From Endomychus coccineus (taxonomy: Eukaryota; Arthropoda; Insecta; Coleoptera; Endomychidae), in the NCBI GenBank assembly GCA_958510875.1, contig OY294068.1:198424315-198488314 (forward strand): DNA of 64,000 bases. The letters are read 5' to 3'. The notes below the pieces were generated by a model that was given only the letters and a program-made list of their open reading frames with translations, did not search any database and was not told the origin of the DNA. Position 1 is the first letter of the stretch, and every line of letters starts with the position of its first letter. The position numbers and the translations under genes are program-made. This document shows, piece by piece, positions 47,951 to 60,900 of this stretch.

Positions 47951-48097
47951 ATGGCCATAGATTCTTTAGAGTCCTTATCGCACCAATTTCAATCAAAATG
48001 CCCACGTCGCTGAAACGAACGGAAACACGAATAATCGAAATTGTAACACATTAATAGGACGCTTTTAAGACATCCACTTTTAGACATAATAAGTCTT

Positions 48098-48126
48098 CTG
48101 ATGATGGTCGTGAGACGTACGTAACG
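48098..48126 (+). ncRNA. Broken hammerhead-like motif in the second inverted arm
   Basis: The + strand reads CTGATGA, T, GGTC, GTGA, GAC, then GTACGTAACG. Against the other arm, the TGAAAC after the stem is missing, so the GAAA box is lost. The first box is the better of the two copies. Confidence 0.4.
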
Positions 48127-48190
48127 ATGAAAGTAATAAGTATATGTGTTAGTGTGAGCTATTTCCCGAGAATTTATATATAGTACATAG

Positions 48191-48822
48191 CTGGGTCAAG
48201 AATCATTATTATGTAATTATTACAGAACTACTCATTGTGTTAAAAAGACTTATTATGTGATCGAGGATTGATTTTTCCTGGAGAAGGTTGTGAAACCGGA
48301 AGGTCGGAATGACCAATCAATTGGCGAGTATCCCGAACATTCATCGTAATACATCAATAATAAATGTACCAAAAAAGGTTGACCTATTCCGCATTGAAGG
48401 GATAATTCCAATCCACGTTGCTTCTCTAAAGTGAGGTCAAAATATTCACTGGCTCACCGTCATTCACAGTCTCTGCGCCAACTTGATCGTAGAGTATGCA
48501 CCTTAGAATAGTTAATGCTGCCTTTGATAATCATAGCACAGGGAACGGAGCGATAACAATAAATAATATAAAAATACTTAGTCTCGATAATCTTTCTGAC
48601 CTCAACAGACGTACAGTACATTCTGCATTTTCAATTTAAGACCGTAAACATCAACATAAATTACTCATAACGTTGCACATCCTATGCTTTCGTAGAACTA
48701 CAAGTGATATTATACCTGGTCGCATTAGTTGTAAGGGCTTTTTTTAATTGCGCTCTTATCCTGAATCTTCGCCGAAAAAATATCCAACTTGGACTGAGAA
48801 TAGATATTTCACTTCGGAAAAA
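48191..48822 (+). promoter_or_regulatory. Region upstream of Tps1 start
   Basis: The promoter and any 5' non-coding exon of Tps1 should lie here or farther upstream. No clear TATA box or initiator was singled out. The frame is open from 48748 to the ATG at 48823, but the family's protein start matches the ATG (MTVLDVVTSSGSMIVVSNRL). Confidence 0.3.
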
Positions 48823-48932
48823 ATGACTGTTTTAGATGTGGTTACTTCGTCGGGGAGTATGATAGTGGTGTCCAACCGTTTACCGTTTGTACTGAAACGA
48901 GGAGCCGATGGAAAATTAACCAGACAAGCTAG
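48823..48932 (+). CDS. Tps1: Tps1 exon 1
   Basis: It encodes residues 1-36 plus two bases of codon 37. Donor AG|GTAAGT. It carries the VSNRLP substrate-binding segment. Confidence 0.95.
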
Positions 48933-51900
48933 GTAAGTCTTTTCCATCATAGCTTATCAGAATTTGTTACTTCAGAAAATTTCACAGTCCAATTAACATC
49001 ATCTCACGAAAAAACTTAGAAACGTGATTGGTTGGAATTCATATTTATAAATCTTTTTTCTTGCCAATTTCGAAAATACAATTCATTTGTTAATCATGTC
49101 GTTTATTCAAATACGTTGCAATTTTGAAGTTTAACAGTTCATTGTTAAACGATTTTTTTTTATTTGTTCTGTACTCAAGGTCATTTTGTGATAGCAACAT
49201 GTACAATTCACTATATCATTCAAAAGAAAACTTCATTTTATGTTTGTACATCCATTGAGTTATATATTTTATCAATTTCGTTTGTCCCATGTGCAGTGCA
49301 GGTGGATTGGTGACAGCTGTGGCCCCGGTGGTCGTGAACGGGAACGGCTTATGGGTTGGATGGCCTGGAATACATTTGGACGACCCAAACGAGCCGATTC
49401 CAGAATCTTCACCTGGAGATATGACTCCTACGGCGGGATTAAAATCTGAGAAGGTACGGACAGATTTCATTCAATATTCGTCGGCATTTAATTTTCGTCG
49501 GCTCTTCCGTAAAATAAATGAGATGCTGGTGGTTCTGTTTATACATGAAATCGGTGGTAGCTCATTATGTTTTGTTATCGTTGTCGATATGGACATCAAG
49601 GTATATGAGTTAAATTTGTATGTTTATTCATTTTGATAATCCTATGTCCACTTTATTTAAAAGAACATTGATTGCAATTTCGAACTTTACAGTTCATTAT
49701 CAAAATATACAATGAGAAAACGCTGAAACATCCTAGTATTAATAAGAAATTTCTAATGGAATGAATAGAATCTATGAATTAATGATGCACATGACTACTA
49801 AGGCTAATTGTGTTGAGATAGTATTGAACTGTCGGTAATTACATGTATGGATTGTATTAGGTGGAATTTAACAGGGTGAAGTGGAATTTCCTAACAGTAT
49901 TGACTGTAATCTAGAGAAAAAGGCCGAGTGAATAACCTTTGTTTAGAAGATGAATTCGGGAAAAAAATTGCATGATGTGCTATGGACCCCAAAAGTAATT
50001 CGTGATACGATAACGATATGCCCTCGCCTCCCCTTTACCCCCAGAACGTCAAAATATGCCCATTTCTACCCTTCCAATATTAGACGTTATCTGATTTATT
50101 CAAAAAATGAAAATCAAACTCCGAAAATGGTATCCAGGAGATTTTTTGAGTCGCTGATCACGAATCCGCGGTCAGTTATGCGGAAAACTCGACCGAAGAC
50201 CGGAAAATCGGGGAAATTTGGCTATTTACCACTTATTTTCTAAACTTTTCATTTTCGACTTCAAAAATGACTTCTAGGTTTTTTTTTCAATATCGAAGCT
50301 GTGAATAAAGCATTATAAACTTCAATTGCTTGAAATTTTTCCGGTCTCTTGGGAAATTCTTCGCCTAACTTGTCTCGGATTCGTGATAAGCGACCCAAAA
50401 AGAAGACATTCTTGAAGGCAAAATGCACAAAGTTCGGAAAAACAACTGGAAAATAGCCAAATTTTTCCGATTTTCTGGTCTCCGGCTCAGTGTTCCGGGT
50501 AACCGACTTCAGATTCGTGATCATTAGAATGTTCTTCATTTAAATAAAATTCAATATTTTGATCTGACTTCAATCCGCATTACAACAAAATGATAAAATC
50601 ATCAGGGCGACGGACAATGTTTAGAGCTTAACAGAAGATATGAACTCTTCATAGAAGAAAATGGGGCCACATTGAATATTTTCTTAAACTTGGTGTATAC
50701 GTGTATTTGTTTTGATATAGTTAACTCATGATTTCTGTTTGTCCACAACTTTTTGTCTAACTTTAAACGCTGTATTTTGGAAATGATCGAAGTAAACATG
50801 CAGAATACGGGACTGGGAGCACAAGAACTTTCGGCCGCTTCCGCCAGGATTACTCGTGTGGTTCACGGACGGGTCTAAGATTGGCGAGTCTAGCGGAGCC
50901 GGAGTCTACTCGTGTACACCTAGAAGGGAGATTTGAGTTCTCCTAGGTTCCCACGCAAGCGTTTTCCAGGCTGCGGTATGTACATTACGGACCTGTGCCC
51001 TGGAAAACCTGAGATTAAACTATCGAGGTAGGCGGATTTACATATGCACACTAACAGCCGAGCGGCCCTGGCCTCGCATTTTATGCCCACAGTAACTTCT
51101 AGGCTTGTCTTGGAGTACAGGGAAACTCTGGCTGAATTAGCCTCCATTAAACTCCAACTAGTGTGGGTACCCGCCTAATCTGGCGTGAAGGGAAACGAAG
51201 GGGGTTCCTAAAGTGCCCCTGACCACGATTCAACGATCAGAATTTCATCGACCATCGGGCTCCACGCCCTCAAGGAGCTACTGGATAAACAGTGGCTATC
51301 GGTCCGGCGTGGTGCTCCCCCGGCATGAAGCAAGCGAAGCTACACATTAAGGAGTTCTCGCCTAAACTCTCTAAAATCCTGTTCTCTATAAGCAGGAAAG
51401 GCCTAAAACTGGTGACGGACTCCGTCATCTGAATAAACATCTACACAAAATGGGCATTGTTGAAGACTTAGCTTGTAGTAGATGTGGAGAGGCGGATGAA
51501 AATTTCGCTCACATTCTAGCAGGATGTCCAGCACTGGTTTCTTTTAGGCTATAACACCTCGACAGCACACATATGCCCCTTGAAGCCATAAGAGATATCA
51601 GTCCATGCAAAATCTTAGCCTTCGGCACTGCCTTAGAACTGCTGGACTGATTCTTTTATCAAGGGGCGCACAATGGACCCAATCAAGCGGTATAAGTGTT
51701 CCGGGCATGTCCGCCCCCGTTTCGATTGATTGAAACATGCAACATATATGTATCTTTGGAACCGAAAAAGCGTAATGTACATTGAAATAAAACATATATT
51801 TTGTTTGCCGGGGTTTTATGAAATACCCTGTATTGAAGTTGACATTAACACAAAACATTGAATTGGCATCTACAACTTCTCTATTTAACTTTTCATCCAA

Positions 51901-54900
51901 GTAAAATAATAAAAAAATTAGGGGGGGTTCAATTTATAAGCAGTAACCCGGTACATAGGACAAACTAGACGCAGTTTCAGTGTAAGGTTCCACGAACATT
52001 TGAGAAGTTTTAAAGGCTCAAAAAAGAGGACGCGAATAACCTATTGGAACATAACAATCGCCGAAATGATAAATATATTAATCATCTTGTACACATGATT
52101 AGTGAGTTATGAAGAGATGATAATAATAATAATAATGATAATAATCTTTATAAAGTTCATAAGTTATGTATACATACGAAGTTTAGCTAATAATCTTTTG
52201 AAAATTATAAATGTCCGCAAATGTTATTTGATGAAAATAAGGAACCGCTTTTGATTGCATTTCACTAAAGTATAAAATATGTAATATATCTACAAAATAT
52301 AACATTAATGGATATTGCTGAAAAATGTCATAAATCTATGATTGAATTCTGGTCTATAACTATAAAACGCACGAACACAAAGCCATATTTTATATATGTA
52401 ATATTAATATGAGAGTTAAACGAGCCAATATATTAATCACATGTTAGTTACAACCTATTTTATTCTACTTTATTTCATAGATTATTAAAGCCGGTTAATG
52501 GAAAAGAAATCAATAAAGAGCCGATATGCGTCAATTTGTTTATTGAGTATGAATAACGCTGAACTTATGTCACGTGTAAATAATGGTTGATAAGCTCCTA
52601 GATTGCAAGCGGTTACGCTTGTCTTGGAGTAAGCGTTATCTTTCTAAGATTGTTATATTAATTCAGGGATCACAATTACACTTCCTTAATTTATTGTCAT
52701 TCATAACACCCTTTGCTGTAAGTACCAATTGCTTTGGCGAAAATTTAAAACGAACGGGAATCATTCGGGCATTCGATAAGTTTTGTCTTAGTTTAGCGTT
52801 ATATGCCTCTTTCGAAGCGTTTATTGTACCATTGCAAATAATATTTCTGGCATCAACATATTCCTTATACTTTCCTCCATTCAGTAATAAATTGTTTCTT
52901 TGAAAATTAATATCAATCTGTTAGGCACCCTAGACAAATAGTTGCTTAAGAAGGGTTCACAATTCCCATTTGAGGACAGATTAATAAGCTCTGAGTATAT
53001 GAACTAACTTATGTATGAAATGTGTTATAGCTTATGACTCATTGAGCCACTATTGGGTTTATAGTTTCGACAACTAGCGTGTCATCTTCAGAACGATACA
53101 AAAAGTATACAGGGTGTCCCAGGTTTTAGTAGCAGTACTTCAGCAGTCGATAGAAAATTTGATTTTGAGAAAAAAAGTTCCTATTAACATATATGCACAG
53201 ACGCTTAGTTTTTGAGATACAGGGTGTTGAAATTGAAAAAGAATTTGTTATTTTGCAACTATCTCCGGAACCGTTCATCGTACAGTAAACAGCTTTTGCG
53301 AGCATTTTCTACTCATAGTAAGCTATGTTCTGTGTGGAAAAAAAATTTTCTTAGTCATGATTGGGGAAGATTTTGAAGGGGTAGTGGGTGTTTTTCTCCC
53401 CAACTTCTACGCCACTGAAAAACAACGGTTTTGAGACAACCAATTGAACCGCCAATGTTTTTTACACAAAAAAGTTACTCTTGGTCATAAGCTCTAAAGT
53501 TAACCGTTTTTGAGAAAAATCAACTTTTATGTTGAAAAACATGGTCAATTCTTACTATTTAAACAAAATTTATTCAAACGTTAGAACAAGTAACAAAACC
53601 AAAAAATTGACTATGTTTTTTAACATAAAAGTTGATTTTTCTCGAAAATGGTCAACTTTAGAGCTTATGACCAATAGTACCTTTTTTGTGTAGAAAACAT
53701 TGTCGGTTCAAAAGGTTGTCCCAAAACTGTACTTTTTCCAGTGGCGTAGAAGTTGGGGAGAAAAACACCAACTACCCCTTCAAAATCTTCACCAATTATG
53801 ACTAAAAAAAAAATTTTGTCACACAGAACATAGCTTACTATGAGTAGAAAATGCTGGCAAAAGCTATTTTCTGTACGATAAACGGTTCCGGAGATATTCG
53901 CAAAAAACGAAATTTTTTTATCAATTTCAACACCCTGTATCTCAAAAAGTAAGCGTCTCTGCATATATGTTATCAGGAATTTTTTTGCTCAAAATCAAAT
54001 TTTCTATCGTCTATTAAATTTTCCCGGTTAAAATCTGAGACAGCCTGTATATTGAGATTAAAATAAAACCAACAGATGGTTTATCATCAATATTTGCTTA
54101 TTAACTGCTGGATAACTCAATATTTATGTTCGTTTAGGTGGTGGCAGTGCAAATGGACCCACTTATATTCGATTCCTACTACAATGGATGTTGTAACGCT
54201 ACGTTTTGGCCGCTGTTCCATTCCATGCCGGACAGAGCGACATTCAAATTAGAACACTGGAAAGATTACACCACCGTGAATAAGGAATTCGCACAATGCA
54301 CGTTGAGAGCATTGAGAAGTCTGGATAAAAAAAATACCACAGATCCTCAGGATATACCACTCATTTGGATACATGATTATCATCTCATGCTGGCAGCCAA
54401 TTGGATCAGACAGGTAAAAAAAATGTTCTTAGCTTCAACTACTTACAATCTGCACATGCCCCTAAATGCTTTGGGAGCTATCTAATCTTCAATATTTAAT
54501 ATTTTCCAGGCGGCAGAAGAAGAGGAAATCCCTTGTAAGTTGGGTTTTTTCTTACACATTCCATTCCCGCCTTGGGACATCTTCAGACTGTTCCCCTGGG
54601 GCGACGAGGTCCTCCAGGGCATGTTGAATTGCGACATGGTCGGTTTTCACATTACCGACTATTGTCTCAACTTCGTGGACTGTTGTCAACGCAACCTGGG
54701 TTGTCGGGTGGACCGCAAGAACCTGCTGGTGGAACAAGGAGGCAGGTCCGTACGTGTTAGACCCTTGCCCATCGGCATACCGTACGACAGGTTCGTGGAA
54801 CTGGCGGAAAAAGCGCCGCCAGTGTTCTCTACCACACAGAAGATCATCCTGGGCGTGGACAGACTCGACTACACCAAGGGACTGATACATAGACTGATGT

Positions 54901-57900
54901 CGTTCGAGAAATTGCTGGAGAAACATCCGGAACACATAGAGAAAGTGTCGCTGCTGCAGATATCGGTGCCGTCCAGAACCGACGTCAAAGAATATCAGGA
55001 ACTGAAAGAGAGCATCGATCAATTGGTGGGCAGAATCAATGGACGCTTTACTACACCGAATTGGTCACCGATTCGGTATATTTACGGATGCGTTAGTCAG
55101 AACGATTTGGCGGCGTTCTATAGAGATGCCGCCGTTGGACTAGTAACTCCTCTACGAGATGGTGAGTGTAGTATTATTTCCATGGTAGGTAACTCGATTA
55201 AAACTGATTCTTGAAAACTAGATCACTAGCACTGATAATTGGTACTACTTTCTATTGAAGATTCAAAACACAAGAATGATCAGTAATTTGCTTAGTTCTA
55301 TCGCTCCAGGCTACAACTCCATAAGTGAGGATGGGCCACACCATCATGGTGTACACCCTGTTACCATTTCCGATGATTTCACAGGATATCTTACTTATCA
55401 TTGGAGATACAGCGTTGCGGTTTTCATGACCTCTGGATTCTTTTTCATCAAACTTACGATACCGTAAACAACATTTTCATCGCAAATGGGAAATTTTACA
55501 TTTTTGAATATGTCGTATCTCGGATAAATTATAGTTAAAACGGTAAAAACTAATAATCCCACCAAAAACATTCTGTAAAAAACTAGCCAAGTCTCGATGG
55601 AGCTGCTTGTTTATCTCTAAAAAGTAATTTTTTTTGTTTCACGCTCGCCTACATATAAGTATTATTGAAATACTCAGCTTTATCAAGCCTACAATTGACT
55701 GGTTATTGAATCAACGTTTTCCAAGTAGCAATTTTCCATCGTCAATGGGTAGCGGTTCTGGTGACAGATTGGTGCAATGGTATCATGGAGCACCTGGTTT
55801 TGTACCCTTGTGTACCCTTCAACGGCCAAGTCGCACAACATTAACTATAATAATAAAGAAATTGCAGTAAGGAACCTTAGACTTGGCACGACTTTGTCTA
55901 GATTTCATTACTTTTTAGAGATAAACAAGCAGCTCCATCGAGACTTGGCTAGTTTTTTACAGAATGTTTTTTGGTGGGATTTCACTTCTTTTTGTAGAAA
56001 CGTGGGCATATTGATTTATTTCATTGAGCCGTAAGTAGTGGGTTTCATCATATCGCTCGTGTAGGATTGCGCGTTCGTGTATATGTCACCATCAGCATTA
56101 CACATGTACACTTGCATTTCGTCTCAAAGTTCAGCAACATATGCAACTATAGCAGATCTGATACTGCAAGTTGAGTCAGTTCTACCATACACCAAGAAAG
56201 ATATTGAATGGAAGAGACAACACCCGTCTTTGGGCATAACCTACTTGGTAGCCACTAAGTTCATCGTCGTCTTTTAATATTATCGACATTTTTTACGATA
56301 TTATCTTGCGAAATCAAACACGTAACGTTTATGTATATATGACAGACAGCTGATACATTGATAGACACATATACAACCGTGGTCACATTATAATGTCCGT
56401 GGCAGACCATTTCATATCATAGATATTATTAAGGACACAAATGGGCTCTTGTGTTTTCAAATAAGGGTCACCAGGTACTCCAGATCTTCGATTATCCTAG
56501 TTTTTATAGTTTTCCCTTTATGTGGCCATTAAACCCTAACTCTGTACCAAATTTCAGCTCTCTGAGTTTATGGAAAGTACTAGTTCTATTCTGATGATCA
56601 TGAGTGAGTGAGTGAGTGTCATAAATGGAAACTTTGCTTTCGCTTAACTTCGGAACTAAATGACCTACAGACTTGAAATTTTCTATTTTAAGTATGTGAT
56701 TTTATAGCTTACTGGATGACAAATTTCTGCGTTCTGGTCTTATCCAGAGGTTCTCAAATAGGGGCCTGAAAATGCGGCAAAATGGTTCCAGTAAAGGATG
56801 GTACGGCAGTGTTTGCTTCGCGCTCGACTTGGCGGGGGCACTGCCGTGCCCCCCGATACTAAAAAAATACATAGTTATCCCACTGGATTCTACGAAAAAC
56901 TGTATGAAGAAATGCTTTTACCGTTTCAATTCATTATAAGATATCTGAGATACAAGACATGTTCAAAAATGTAAAATTTTCCATTTCATCCTTTATCTCA
57001 AAAATGGAGCTAACTATCAAAATTTTGTTCATGGCAAGGTAGCCAAAGGTCATGAAAACCGCAACGCTGTATCACCAATGTTAATCTAATTACCCCGTAA
57101 AGCCATCGAAATGGAAAGGGTACAGGCCATCCAGAGCAGATTCTTTTTCATCAAAGTATTTTACCTGCCATCCTTCTGCACACCACTAGGTCAAATAATG
57201 CCGTCTCATTTCCAGTTTTCTCCTCTAGTATTATGCCTATAATATTTAACCTCATCTAGCAGCGCGATGCTTTTCAATTTCCTTCGTGCGATCCATCTTC
57301 TTTTTCCTGGGAAATGCCATTATTGTAGTTAATTTTGTTGTAACACATTCAAAAACTTTGATTCGTTTCGATAATTTTTCAGCAAATTTCTCTGACAAAT
57401 TTGATTTTGGCAATCGGTTCCCCTCAAATTCGGATTTCCCCTTTTTCTGTAACGTTCATAAAACCTAGTTTCGCTCGAACCACCATTTGTGCGATAGTCA
57501 ACTTTTGTACTTATAAATGAATATGATGACTCACATTTTCGTCGATAGGAATGAATCTGGTGGCAAAAGAATTCGTCGCCTGTCAAATCAATTCTCCACC
57601 TGGCGTATTGATAGTGTCGCCGTTTGCTGGTGCCGGCGAAACAATGCACGAGGCGCTCATCTGCAATCCGTACGAGATAGATGGGGCGGCGGAAGTTTTA
57701 CATCGCGCCCTCACCATGCCCGAAGACGAGCGAATATTACGTATGAACTATCTGCGAAGAAGAGAAAAACTGAACGACGTCAATTATTGGACGAAATCGT
57801 TCTTGGCCGCAATGGGTTCGTTGTTTACGCCCGAAGATCACGACGAAATTGGATCGGTCACGATGCCGGCCGTCACTCTGGAAGATTTCGACGAATATTT

Positions 57901-60900
57901 AGCCAAGTATGTAATAGTATTGAATGTAACTGCACTTTGCAACCTCATTTTCAAATATTTCAAACACCAATTCACTTTGATAACATTGATTGAAGTAACT
58001 ATAGTCTAGATCGATCAGTGAAAAACTAATAGTGTTTCTGTTTCGATCTCTCAAACAGTTCATGAGCAGAACGAGGAAGTTTGTAATGTTACTGAACGAT
58101 CCTCTGCCGAAAATACACATAACCGACTAATAGAATTCTAGAAAGACTCAAAAGTATCTAACGCCATCTTCGAGTAGATGTCCCATTAAGAAATCCAAAC
58201 AACGTACAGGCTGATCCAAACTTGGCGCACAAGGGTAACTACGGCAAAAGTAAAGAACATAATATCAAATGTTGAACCTAGGATCGCAAATGTGGCACGA
58301 GGTAGATGTTGGCTGAAAGACACAAAGTCAAAAATTGCCTCCTGAAATCACGTATTCACGTAGGTGCCCGCTGAGATTTGCCTCAGAAGGTCGTCAAAGG
58401 AGTTATAGTCGATAGTGTGACCATTTTGACGCTCCAATAATCACGTTGTATTTACATAATATACAACTCATAGATTTGTGGCTCCAACTGTTTATGGCAG
58501 ATCATAGATAACCACATAGCAAGACAACATAGCTGCGACCTCTCTCACTCAAGTATTCTTATTTTGGCCTTCAATAAATGTGCCACCACTGGTACTAAGT
58601 CGGTCAATACGCGGCGCATATGCCCAAAGGATTAAGACGGATTGAGTCTGATTGAGTCTGTGAGCAGAAAAGAGGAAAGACTTCGCCCGCTACGATCACT
58701 CCGTCTCAAATAAAGTAGTGGAAAGGGTGCCGTCAACGAAACGCGTTAGCCCTTTTTTTCTCTACAATCAGCCAGCTAGTTAGCGTACCAAACGACGCTA
58801 GAAAATGAGCGAATAGCGTCAAATATTTTGACAGAACGCTCTGCTCAATATCTCGAAAATGGCTCAAGCTAGGACTTTGAATTTGTATGCCAGTATGTTT
58901 CGAACATCACATCTAGTTCGGGTCAAAATTTCATGTGAATTACATTTACCGTTTGGCCGCTACGCGAGGTATACCTTGTGCAATAGAACCCGATTCAAGA
59001 GAAGACCCCGTTCGCTAACGATCACTCCGTCTTAAAAATGTTCACTACTCGTTGAGAACAACTATTTATATAATGAACATTCTGAATATCCCGGGAAACA
59101 TTTTTTTAATGTCATTTAAAGCTATAAACAAATGAATGATTGTGACATCTAACAGTTCGTCCTTTTCAGATATATAGGTGATACACATAAACTAGCGTTG
59201 ATACTTGATTACGATGGAACGTTGGCTCCCATAGCCCCCCATCCAGATTTAGCTGTGATGCCGACGGAAACGAAGAACGTTCTGCAAAGACTCTCCAATA
59301 TATCCGATGTACTTATCGCCATAGTGTCTGGAAGGAACGTTAACAACGTGAAAGAAATGGTGAGATTTGTAGCTGATTCTCGAGTACTAAGATCGGCATT
59401 ATATTTTTATCACTCATTCATTTGATTGGTCAATTCAGTGATCGAAAGGAAAAACACCCATCAATTGCTATTTTCAACTTCTAAGGGTTGTGAGGATTTA
59501 CTCGACTCATGAATTACAATTTTTCTCTAAATCTTAGGTGGGTATCGAAGGAATCACCTACGCCGGAAACCACGGTCTCGAAATACTGCATCCCGACGGA
59601 ACGAAGTTTGTGCATCCCATGCCCACGGAATTCCAAGAGAAAGTCGGCAGTCTATTGCAGAAACTGCAGGAGAAGGTTTGCAGGGACGGCGCGTGGGTAG
59701 AAAACAAGGGTGCGCTACTCACATTCCATTTCCGCGAGGTGCCTATCAACCTGCGCGGTTCACTCGAACAACAGGCCAAAGAACTGATCGAGGAGGCTGG
59801 TTTCAAGGCCGGCAAGGCACATTGCGCGATCGAAGCGAAACCACCGGTACAGTGGAACAAAGGTCGCGCGTCCATCTACATCCTCCGGACAGCTTTCGGG
59901 GTGGATTGGGGCGAGAGGATTCGAATCATTTATGCGGGAGACGATGCGACAGACGAAGATGCCATGATTGTAAGTTTGAATTATAATTATAAGAAATTTA
60001 ATCAAATAACGTCTACATTATGATAACAAAAAGTAAGGAAACGAATGATTATGAACTGGAAATATGTAGTAAAAACAAGCGAATATGTTCTTTTCTTTTT
60101 CCTGGAAATGAATCTTTACTTTGTAAAGTAGGCTTTCACTATAATACTTGATAAAACAATAAATGAAACGTAGGGTTGTCAAAACCACGTGTTTTCCTGA
60201 ACTAGTTCCAATCAGGGTGCTTTCGCTTTTTCTACCATTTTGAATAATAAAACTAGGGATGCCACCACAGATCTGATGATGAAATTTCTTCAATCTGTTT
60301 TATGAGAAGAAATCGGTACATCATTGGTTTGGCATTAAACAATGAGGAAATAAAACAAAATGTGTCAAATAATAACAAGTAGGTATGTTGAATTTTTAGT
60401 GAACAGTGTGAAAAAAGATTAAAAAAAAATTGAATGCACTTTCCGGGGAATCTAGTATATGATAAAACAAGTATATAAAAATAAGAACAATGTAATTCAT
60501 AATTGCTATTCTACTCTGGAATCTTGACCAACATCTAGATCATCATGGAGATGAAAAAGCAATAGGATGTTAGCAAAATTACTCCCCTAAAAACTTCCTT
60601 TGGGTTTTTTTTATACTTGGACTACACGTGGGGAAATGCTACAGACATTCGGATCTTTCTTGAAGGTTTGGAGGCTATAGGCATAAATAAATACTTTACT
60701 AGGCAGAGAGTTCCACAAGTCTGGTAGGAAGAACCTCGGCAGGTTCGAACTTGTCAATGAAGTGGTGACTAGCTTGAGCTCATCTAGTCTGCCTATCTGA
60801 AATCTTTCTACGATGTTCTATAGATAGGATGGTTCAAAAACGATTTCGTTTCGGTCCGTTAGATACACAACAACCAAAAGATATTTTTCAAATGGAATAC

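Larger units (their letters stand above)
47300..48190 (-). mobile_element. 5'-truncated Penelope-like element with inverted terminal repeats
   Basis: A PLE C-terminus on the minus strand lies between two inverted arms of about 100 bp (47300-47405 and 48083-48188). The arms share TATATATAAATTCTCGGGAA and AACACATATRCTTATTACTT. A further segment (GTCCTTATC...AATGCCCACGTCGC) is repeated directly at about 47439 and 47971. PLE ends are known to be variable, with direct or inverted terminal repeats. Confidence 0.75.

Noticed and set aside
48748..48822. N-terminal extension of Tps1
   Set aside because: The frame is open but begins without an ATG; the first ATG at 48823 fits the family.
54552..55022. 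156-codon minus-strand ORF
   Set aside because: It lies wholly antisense to Tps1 exon 4, whose product is certain.
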